From an uncultured Clostridia bacterium (lineage in GTDB: Bacteria > Bacillota > Clostridia > Oscillospirales > Oscillospiraceae), in contig CAMEWZ010000011.1 in assembly GCA_945946745.1 (NCBI GenBank), positions 1 to 18,378 of the forward strand: 18,378 nt of DNA, given 5' to 3'. Made by a program: the position numbers and the translations under genes. The notes below the pieces were generated by a model that was given only the letters and a program-made list of their open reading frames with translations, was not told where the DNA came from and made no database searches. Positions 1 to 5,388 of the stretch are shown piece by piece. Within the stretch, counting starts at the first letter, position 1. Each line of letters starts with the position of its first letter.

Positions 1-627
1 CAGGAAGGAGATGGGATCGTTGTAGTCAGCCAGCCAGCCGTTACGGGCGATGGAGAAGTCGCCAGCCTTACGGGTGTTCAGGAAGGTGTTCCACTCCTGG
101 TTCTCCAGGTTCATGGTGATGCCCACAGCGGCCAGAGCGGACTGCAGGTACTCAGCGATAGCCTTGTGGCCCTCGGAGGTGTTGTACAGGTAGGTCAGAG
201 TGGGGAAGTTGGTGAACATGCCGTTCTCGTCCACCTCGTAGTACTTGGACAGGATCTCATAGGCCTCAGCGTAGTTAGCCTCGAAAGCCTCGGGATCGAC
301 GGAGTAGTAACCGACATAGTCATCACTGTGACCGGCATTCTCATAGAACTGAGAGCCGTCAGCATCGGTCATACCCATGGCGACGAAGGAGGAAGCGGGG
401 ACAGCGCCGTTCTTGGCAACGTTCTCCACGATGTAGTTGCGGTCGAACAGCAGGCTCAAGGCGTAGCGGATCTCAGCCTCGGCAGCGGCCTTTTCGGCAG
501 CGGTCATCTCGGCGGGAGCCTCGGTAGTGGTGGGAGCTTCGGTAGCAGTGGTCGCGGTCTTACCGCCGCAGGCGGCCAGAGACAGAACCATCACAACAGC
601 CAGAAGCAGAGCGAACAGTTTCTTCAT
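1..627 (-). CDS. oppA: OppA-like oligopeptide-binding lipoprotein, partial at left edge, lacking the usual N-terminal half
   Basis: Solute-binding lipoprotein of the oligopeptide ABC importer encoded just upstream. The first 209 codons are visible and the gene continues past base 1. Residues 1-20 form a lipoprotein signal peptide ending in a lipobox (LSLAAC, Cys20), followed by a Thr/Ala/Pro/Glu-rich linker to about residue 45. From about residue 55 it matches family 5 binding proteins: RYALSLLFDRNYIVENV, LYNTSEGHKAIAEYL, NQEWNTFLNTRKAGDF and ARNGWLADYNDPISFL. In E. coli OppA these motifs lie around residues 320-490, so the normal first lobe is absent before them. ATG at 627 is preferred over ATG at 633 because the AAAGGA site then sits about 8-9 nt upstream. 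Codon choice is strongly biased to C-ending codons, as in highly expressed genes. It lies 84 bp after oppF and is probably cotranscribed. Whether the missing lobe follows at the C-terminus cannot be seen. Confidence 0.85.
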   Translation of the reverse strand, partial: MKKLFALLLAVVMVLSLAACGGKTATTATEAPTTTEAPAEMTAAEKAAAEAEIRYALSLLFDRNYIVENVAKNGAVPASSFVAMGMTDADGSQFYENAGHSDDYVGYYSVDPEAFEANYAEAYEILSKYYEVDENGMFTNFPTLTYLYNTSEGHKAIAEYLQSALAAVGITMNLENQEWNTFLNTRKAGDFSIARNGWLADYNDPISFL

Positions 628-711
628 TTTCATTTTCCTTTCTCGAAAATAAAATTTTTATTCATAATCCAACGTTCCAAACGGCATATGGAAGGCGGAT
701 GATGAAACAAT

Positions 712-1692
712 TTAATTGCACTTGTCCAGATTGTGGCAAGCGGCAAAGTGACCAGGAGCGACTTCCTTGAATTCCGGCATGCTCTCTGCGCACGCATCGG
801 TGGCATAGGGGCAGCGGGTACGGAAGGGGCAGCCGGAGGGGGCGTGTAGGGGGCTGGGAATATCGCCGGAGAGGACGATCCGCTTGTTCTCCCGGGCCTT
901 CTTGGGATCGGGCAGGGGAACGGCGGACATCAAGCACTTGGTGTAGGGATGCAGGGGATGGTCATAAATCTCATGGGCATCCGCCATCTCCACCATTTTG
1001 CCCAGATACATTACCGCGATCCGGTCAGAAATATGGCGCACAACCAGAAGGTCGTGGGCGATGAACAGATAGGTCAGACCCATTTCCTCCTGCAATTCAT
1101 CAAACATGTTGATGACCTGGGCCTGGATGGAAACGTCCAGAGCGGAAACAGGCTCGTCACAGACGATGAACTCGGGGCCCATGGCAAGGGCCCGGGCGAT
1201 GCCGATGCGCTGACGCTGGCCGCCGGAGAACTCGTGGGCATACCGGCTGGCGTGCTCGGAGTTTAGGCCCACCCGGGCCATCAGCTCCAGCACCTTTTCC
1301 TGGCGCTCGGCCTTGCTGCTGTACAGCTTATGCACATCCAGAGGCTCGGCGATGATATCGGAAACGGTCATTCTGGGGTTCAGAGAGGAATAGGGATCCT
1401 GGAACACCATGGCGGATTTCTTGCGGTAGTCGATAATGTCCTGCTTGGTGACGATCTGCTTGCCATTGAACCAGATTTCACCGTCGGTGGGTTTATACAG
1501 GTGCAGCAGGGTGCGGCCAACGGTGGTTTTGCCGCAGCCGGACTCACCAACCAGACCCAGGGTTTCACCCTTGCGAATGGCGAAGGAAACATCGTCCACG
1601 GCCTTCAAGGGCGTGGTCTTGAACATGCCGGTATTGATGGGGAAGTATTCCTTGAGGTGCTTCACCTCAACCAGATTTTCGAAATCGCTCAT
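712..1692 (-). CDS. oppF: Oligopeptide ABC importer ATP-binding protein OppF
   Basis: Second of the two cytoplasmic ATPases that power the importer, 326 aa, the normal family length. The sequence shows Walker A GESGCGKTT at residues 49-57, a Q-loop at VFQDPYSSLNP near 97-106, signature SGGQRQR at 156-162, Walker B FIVCDEP near 175-181 and the switch His in AHD. The C-terminal tail has the oligopeptide-transporter domain with its Cys cluster (CPFRTRCPYATDAC). Only one base separates it from the oppD stop, and a GGAG site lies 7 nt before its ATG inside the end of oppD, so translational coupling is likely. OppF is distinguished from OppD by its position and by the N-terminal KHLKEYFPI stretch typical of OppF/DppF. 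Specificity (oligopeptide versus dipeptide or nickel) is inferred from the operon as a whole. Confidence 0.93.
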   Translation of the reverse strand: MSDFENLVEVKHLKEYFPINTGMFKTTPLKAVDDVSFAIRKGETLGLVGESGCGKTTVGRTLLHLYKPTDGEIWFNGKQIVTKQDIIDYRKKSAMVFQDPYSSLNPRMTVSDIIAEPLDVHKLYSSKAERQEKVLELMARVGLNSEHASRYAHEFSGGQRQRIGIARALAMGPEFIVCDEPVSALDVSIQAQVINMFDELQEEMGLTYLFIAHDLLVVRHISDRIAVMYLGKMVEMADAHEIYDHPLHPYTKCLMSAVPLPDPKKARENKRIVLSGDIPSPLHAPSGCPFRTRCPYATDACAESMPEFKEVAPGHFAACHNLDKCN

Positions 1693-1693
1693 T

Positions 1694-2695
1694 TTAAGAC
1701 TCCGCCTCCTCTAGTTCTCCGTTTTCAAAGGCTTCCTTTACATTCATCCAGCAGGCGGCCTGGTGCCATTCGTTAATCTGCATCCGCTGGCAGCGCTCAC
1801 GCATGCAAATCTTCATGGCAGCATCGCACCGGGGGGCAAAGGGGCAGCCCTTGGGCATATTCAGCAGGTCGATGGGGGTGCCGGTGATGGGATGCAGGCG
1901 GCTGCCGTCGCTGTCCACCGTGGGGATGGAGCGCATCAGACCCTTGGTATATTCGTGCTTGGGGTTGTAGAAAATCTCATCGGCGCTGCCCTGCTCGCAG
2001 ATGGAGCCGGCGTACATGACAATGACCTCGTCGCACATCTGGGCCACCACACCCAAATCGTGGGTAATCATGATGATGGCCATGCCCAGTTCCTTTTGCA
2101 GCTGCTGCATCAACTCCAAAATCTGCGCCTGGATGGTTACGTCCAGAGCGGTGGTGGGCTCGTCGGCGATGAGAATATCCGGCTCACAGGCCAGAGCCAT
2201 GGCGATCATAACACGCTGGCGCATACCGCCGGAGAACTCGAAGGGATACTGCTTCATCCGCTTTTCCGGCTCGTTGACGTTGACCAGCCGCAGCATTTCC
2301 ACGGCCCGGTCCCAGGCCTGCTGCTTATTGCGGGGGGTGTGCAGCATAATGGCCTCCATCAGCTGGTGGCCGATGGTGTAGGTGGGGTTCAGAGAGGTCA
2401 TGGGGTCCTGGAAGATGATGGAGATTTTGTTGCCCCGAATCTTCTTCATGCCCTCCTCACCGATGCCCACCAGCTCCTGCCCGTCGAATTTTACGGAGCC
2501 GGAGACAATCTTGCCGGTTTTTTCCAGAATCTGCATGATGGAGTAGGCGGTGACGGACTTACCGGAGCCGGACTCGCCCACGATGCCCAGAACCTTACCC
2601 CGTTCCAGGTTAAAGGAAACGCCGTTGACCGCCTTCACTTCACCCGCAGGGGTGAAGAAGGAGGTGTGCAGGTCTTTTACTTCTAACAATGCCAT
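1694..2695 (-). CDS. oppD: Oligopeptide ABC importer ATP-binding protein OppD
   Basis: First ATPase subunit of the importer, 333 aa, acting as a heterodimer with OppF beneath the OppB/OppC channel. Visible motifs are Walker A GESGSGKS at residues 40-47, the Q-loop FQDPMTSLNP near 95-104, signature SGGMRQR at 155-161, Walker B ILIADEP at 174-180 and the switch His in THD. The C-terminal oligopeptide domain carries the Cys-rich segment CPFAPRCDAAMKIC; in characterised relatives such a segment binds an iron-sulfur cluster (family knowledge, not tested here). SGGMRQR rather than SGGQRQR is the form usual for OppD/DppD. An AAGGAGG site lies 10 nt before the ATG. The gap to oppC is 15 nt, consistent with one polycistronic mRNA. 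Confidence 0.93.
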   Translation of the reverse strand: MALLEVKDLHTSFFTPAGEVKAVNGVSFNLERGKVLGIVGESGSGKSVTAYSIMQILEKTGKIVSGSVKFDGQELVGIGEEGMKKIRGNKISIIFQDPMTSLNPTYTIGHQLMEAIMLHTPRNKQQAWDRAVEMLRLVNVNEPEKRMKQYPFEFSGGMRQRVMIAMALACEPDILIADEPTTALDVTIQAQILELMQQLQKELGMAIIMITHDLGVVAQMCDEVIVMYAGSICEQGSADEIFYNPKHEYTKGLMRSIPTVDSDGSRLHPITGTPIDLLNMPKGCPFAPRCDAAMKICMRERCQRMQINEWHQAACWMNVKEAFENGELEEAES

Positions 2696-2710
2696 ATTGA
2701 TGCGTCCTCC

Positions 2711-3769
2711 TTAATTCTTCAGCTTGGGGTCGAAGGCATCCCGCAGACCGTCACCGAACAGGTTCAGAGACAGAACGATCAAGCTGATGACAACGGCGGG
2801 GATAATCAAGCGGTAGGCATAGCTGTTAATGCCGTTCAGAGCGTCCGAAGCCAGGGAACCCAGAGAGGGCATGGGCGCGTTCACGCCCAACCCTAAGAAG
2901 GACAGATAGCTTTCGGTGAAAATCGCGCTGGGAATCTGCAACGCGGTGGAGATGATGACCACACTGATGCAGTTGGGCAGCAGGTGCTTGCGGATGATCC
3001 AGCCGGCCTTGGCACCGGTGGCCTGGGCGGCCAGCACGTATTCCTGCTCCCGCAGGGACAGGATCTGACCGCGGATTAGACGGGCCATGGACACCCAGTA
3101 CAGTAGGCCGAACACCAGGAACAGGGAAACCATATTGGTGCCCAGCTTTTCCAGGATCGTGCCTTCCAGCAAAGCGCCCAGGCTAACCTTCATCACGGAA
3201 GCCAGCAAAATGACCATCAAGGTGTCCGGCAGGGAGTAGATGATATCCACGATGCGCATGATAATGATGTCCACCTTGCCGCCGATATAACCGGAAATCG
3301 AACCGACCGTCAAGCCGATGATCAGCACGATAATGCTGGCGAAGAAGCCGACCGCCAGAGAAATGCGGGTGCCGTAGACCACACGGATGAAGTAGTCACG
3401 CCCCTGGGCATCGGTGCCAAAGATATGGGGGAACACCTTTTCACCATTGGCGATCCGCTTTTGCTCGGTTTCGCCGTACTGGAAGGGCGCCAGGTTATTA
3501 TAGGAAGAATCCATGGGCTTACCGGGGGTGTTGCCCAGCATTTTGTCGTATTTATAGGGCCAGAAGAAAGGAATCAAAATGGAAGACAGGGTGATAATGA
3601 TGATAAGGAACATGCTGGTAGCGGCAATCTTGTTCTTCATCAAGCGCTTCATGCCATCCTTAAAGAAGGTGGTAGAGGGGCGCATCTGCACCATATAGGC
3701 CTTTTCTTCCTCGGTTGCCGGGATAAAATCATCCACGTCCACATGCATGGAGAAAATTTTCTTTTTCAT
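2711..3769 (-). CDS. oppC: Oligopeptide ABC importer permease OppC
   Basis: Inner-membrane permease subunit, 352 aa. A cytoplasmic N-terminal extension of about 45 residues rich in acidic and basic residues precedes the first membrane segment (MFLIIIITLSSILIPFFW). The N-terminal OppC-type segment and the periplasmic loop GTDAQGRDYF are followed by the transport core, with the EAA loop that docks on the ATPases at AAQATGAKAGWIIRKHLLPN. The end, SLNLFGDGLRDAFDPKLKN, is the standard OppC/DppC terminus. Its RBS (AAGGAGA, 6 nt from the ATG) overlaps the oppB stop codon, which lies 11 nt upstream, so coupling with oppB is likely. Nothing is broken or unusual. Confidence 0.94.
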   Translation of the reverse strand: MKKKIFSMHVDVDDFIPATEEEKAYMVQMRPSTTFFKDGMKRLMKNKIAATSMFLIIIITLSSILIPFFWPYKYDKMLGNTPGKPMDSSYNNLAPFQYGETEQKRIANGEKVFPHIFGTDAQGRDYFIRVVYGTRISLAVGFFASIIVLIIGLTVGSISGYIGGKVDIIIMRIVDIIYSLPDTLMVILLASVMKVSLGALLEGTILEKLGTNMVSLFLVFGLLYWVSMARLIRGQILSLREQEYVLAAQATGAKAGWIIRKHLLPNCISVVIISTALQIPSAIFTESYLSFLGLGVNAPMPSLGSLASDALNGINSYAYRLIIPAVVISLIVLSLNLFGDGLRDAFDPKLKN

Positions 3770-3780
3770 TCTCTGTCTCC

Positions 3781-4710
3781 TTACTCAAGGGTAATTCTGG
3801 GATCAACAACCTTATACAGAATATCGCTGACAAGGTTCATAATCACGATCAAGCAGGCAAGCACAATGGTGGTGCCCATGATCAGAGGATAATCCCGGTT
3901 GGTGATGGAGCTGACAAAGGCACGGCCGATGCCGGGCACAGCAAAGATCTGCTCAACCACCAGAGAACCGGTGACAATATAGGCCAGCATGGGGCCAAAG
4001 TAGGTGATGACGGGGATGAGGGAATTCTTCAGCGCATGGCCGAAAATGATCTTCAAGGGCGCGACGCCCTTTGCCCGGGCGGTGCGGATATAATCCTGGC
4101 CCAGAACATCCAGCATGGAGCTGCGGGTCAGTCGGGTGATATAAGCCATGGGATACAGGGACAAGGTGATGATGGGCAGCACCAGTCCCTCGGCGGTAGA
4201 GCCGTTGGCGGGGAAGATGGGCCAATGCACCGCGAACAGCAGCAGAAGCAAGGTGCCCATAATAAAGGAGGGCATGGAGACGAAGGCGGTCGCCACCACC
4301 ATGATGCCCTTGTCCAGCAGGGTGTTGCGGCGCAGCGCTGCCACACTGCCCAATACAATGCCCAGCGCCAGCGCCAGGAAAGCGGCAATGAGGCCAAGCT
4401 TTACGGAGGTTTTCATGCCGTCAGCGATGACATCCATGACCATACGGCCCCGGAGCTTCAGAGAGGGGCCGAAGTCCAGCTTGGTGACCACATCCTTTAA
4501 ATAGGTGAAGTACTGCTCCATGACGGGCTTATCCAGGCCGTACTTGGCTTCCAGAGCGGCTTGCGCCTCTTTGGAGATGGCCTTTTCTGACATGAACGGC
4601 CCGCCGGGCACAGCGCGGGTGACGAAGAAGGTGACGGTAATGACAACCCACACCGTCAAGATCGCCAGCGCGATGCGCTTAAGGATATACATTAAGGTTT
4701 TTGTGTTCAT
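3781..4710 (-). CDS. oppB: Oligopeptide ABC importer permease OppB, first gene of the operon
   Basis: Inner-membrane permease, 309 aa, usual length for OppB/DppB. The N-terminus MYILKRIALAILTVWVVITVTFFVTRAVPGGPF is the family's first membrane helix and following loop. Further membrane helices and the EAA loop (RTARAKGVAPLKIIFGHALKNSLIPVI) follow, and the C-terminus ends NLVSDILYKVVDPRI, also typical. An AAAGGAA site lies about 8 nt before the ATG. It is the promoter-proximal gene; a sigma-A type promoter at 4870-4898 would give a leader of about 150 nt containing two strong inverted repeats, so control at the leader is plausible. Confidence 0.94.
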   Translation of the reverse strand: MNTKTLMYILKRIALAILTVWVVITVTFFVTRAVPGGPFMSEKAISKEAQAALEAKYGLDKPVMEQYFTYLKDVVTKLDFGPSLKLRGRMVMDVIADGMKTSVKLGLIAAFLALALGIVLGSVAALRRNTLLDKGIMVVATAFVSMPSFIMGTLLLLLFAVHWPIFPANGSTAEGLVLPIITLSLYPMAYITRLTRSSMLDVLGQDYIRTARAKGVAPLKIIFGHALKNSLIPVITYFGPMLAYIVTGSLVVEQIFAVPGIGRAFVSSITNRDYPLIMGTTIVLACLIVIMNLVSDILYKVVDPRITLE

Positions 4711-4763
4711 AGGATCGTTCCTTTCTCGTATTTGCCATAACCCGGCGCAGGACGCGTGTTCTC

Positions 4764-4793
4764 AAAAATTTTGCCGTTTTTCAAACGGCAAAA
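4764..4793 (-). terminator. Terminator-like (attenuator candidate) hairpin in the oppB leader
   Basis: On the minus-strand transcript an 11-bp stem (4793-4783 pairing with 4779-4769, core TGCCGTTT/AAACGGCA, 3-nt loop) is followed directly by five U residues (4768-4764). It lies about 55 nt before the oppB ATG and downstream of the predicted promoter. This is the form of an intrinsic terminator inside a leader, so it may attenuate transcription. The stem is partly A/U, so its strength is uncertain. Confidence 0.5.
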
Positions 4794-4812
4794 AGCGGTG
4801 TACACCGCTTTT
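4791..4812. repeat. 22-bp perfect palindrome in the oppB leader
   Basis: A perfect palindrome with core GCGGTGTACACCGC flanked by AAAA and TTTT, overlapping by three bases the terminator-like stem next to it. It could be a dimeric regulator's DNA operator or, in the oppB leader RNA, a hairpin that precedes or competes with the terminator-like stem. The sequence does not decide between these, and I recognise no known operator consensus in it. Confidence 0.7.
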
Positions 4813-4869
4813 ATGAACTTTTGATACGGAAGTTATGACATTTTCCCATCCCATACGAATATAACCTAA

Positions 4870-4898
4870 ATTATATTATATAGAAAGGAATTAATCAA
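4870..4898 (-). promoter_or_regulatory. Predicted sigma-A promoter of the opp operon
   Basis: Read on the minus strand: -35 TTGATT (4898-4893), 17-nt spacer, -10 TATAAT (4875-4870). A second TATAAT overlaps it at 4880-4875. Transcription would begin near 4863, giving about 150 nt of leader before oppB. Confidence 0.65.
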
Positions 4899-5060
4899 CA
4901 AAGCGATGTGCTGAAAAATGGATGGATAATCACAAAGAATTTGTGCCTTTTGCACACGGACGAGTGTCTTTCTGCCACAATCTGGAGATCGTTCCAAAAT
5001 TCGACGGGAAAATCGGGGATTTCTGACCGGATGGAAGGAGCGAAATCCCTTTTTTGAGGT

Positions 5061-5112
5061 AAAAATGAAAGATCCCCGGAACGGTTGACCAGACCGCTCC
5101 GGGAATCTTTCA
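5061..5112 (-). terminator. Orphan minus-strand terminator-like hairpin
   Basis: A 20-bp stem (5066-5085 with 5093-5112, 7-nt loop) is followed on the minus strand by UUUUU (5065-5061). The two imperfect positions are G-U pairs in a minus-strand RNA but A-C mismatches in a plus-strand RNA, so the structure suits minus-strand transcription. No recognisable minus-strand gene lies upstream of it, since clpB is on the plus strand. Confidence 0.5.
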
Positions 5113-5142
5113 GAGAAAAAGAGAGGTAAGAAAATGAAAAAG

Positions 5143-5168
5143 AATGAAATCCTTTAACTGATTTCATT
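5143..5168. repeat. Inverted repeat with 9-bp arms
   Basis: AATGAAATC and GATTTCATT separated by 8 nt. On the minus strand a TATAAT overlaps its outer arm (5171-5166), which could be a -10 for a short RNA ending at the hairpin at 5061-5112, but no good -35 is present. Confidence 0.4.
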
Positions 5169-5295
5169 ATACCCTGGGGGTGTTAAAAAATAAGGGGGAA
5201 ATTATTAAATAAGTATGAAGCAAGTAAAATAGGATGGCAAAAAATTATGCAGAATGACCAATTGTGAACATTTTGTAGCATTTGGAATCAAGCCC

Positions 5296-5323
5296 TTGAC
5301 TTTTTTCCAAAATAGGCTATAGT
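5296..5323 (+). promoter_or_regulatory. Predicted sigma-A promoter of clpB
   Basis: -35 TTGACT (5296-5301), 16-nt spacer, -10 TATAGT (5318-5323). The start point near 5330 places the CIRCE element at about +8 to +34, where a bound repressor would block transcription. Confidence 0.7.
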
Positions 5324-5337
5324 TAAGGCAAAAGGAA

Positions 5338-5364
5338 TTAGCACTCGAAGCGAGAGAGTGCTAA
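5338..5364 (+). promoter_or_regulatory. CIRCE operator (HrcA binding site)
   Basis: Perfect match to the CIRCE consensus: TTAGCACTC, nine-base spacer, GAGTGCTAA. CIRCE is the operator of the heat-shock repressor HrcA (established knowledge). It lies 24 nt before the clpB ATG, between the promoter and the RBS (AGGAAGG, 5374-5380), so clpB is inferred to be derepressed on heat shock through HrcA. Confidence 0.95.
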
Positions 5365-5388
5365 CGCAAGGAAAGGAAGGATAGCTGT

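Larger units (their letters stand above)
4711..5388. other. AT-rich intergenic region between divergent oppB and clpB
   Basis: This stretch has no convincing gene. It contains, from left to right, the oppB RBS and leader with two adjacent inverted repeats (4764-4812), the opp promoter (4870-4898), a short inverted repeat CACAAA-GAA-TTTGTG (4931-4945) just upstream of that promoter, an orphan minus-strand terminator-like hairpin (5061-5112), a 9-bp stem inverted repeat (5143-5168), and the clpB promoter and CIRCE operator (5296-5364). A 90-codon open frame on the minus strand (4895-5167) crosses these structures but looks non-coding. Confidence 0.8.

Noticed and set aside
1763..2686. 307-codon plus-strand frame opposite oppD
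   Set aside because: It is a shadow of oppD; the translation is His/Gly/Asn-rich without recognisable domains.
4895..5167. 90-codon open frame on the minus strand between oppB and clpB
   Set aside because: It has no convincing RBS, resembles no family I know, has low-complexity Ser/Phe-rich ends, and runs across a long hairpin and the opp promoter region.
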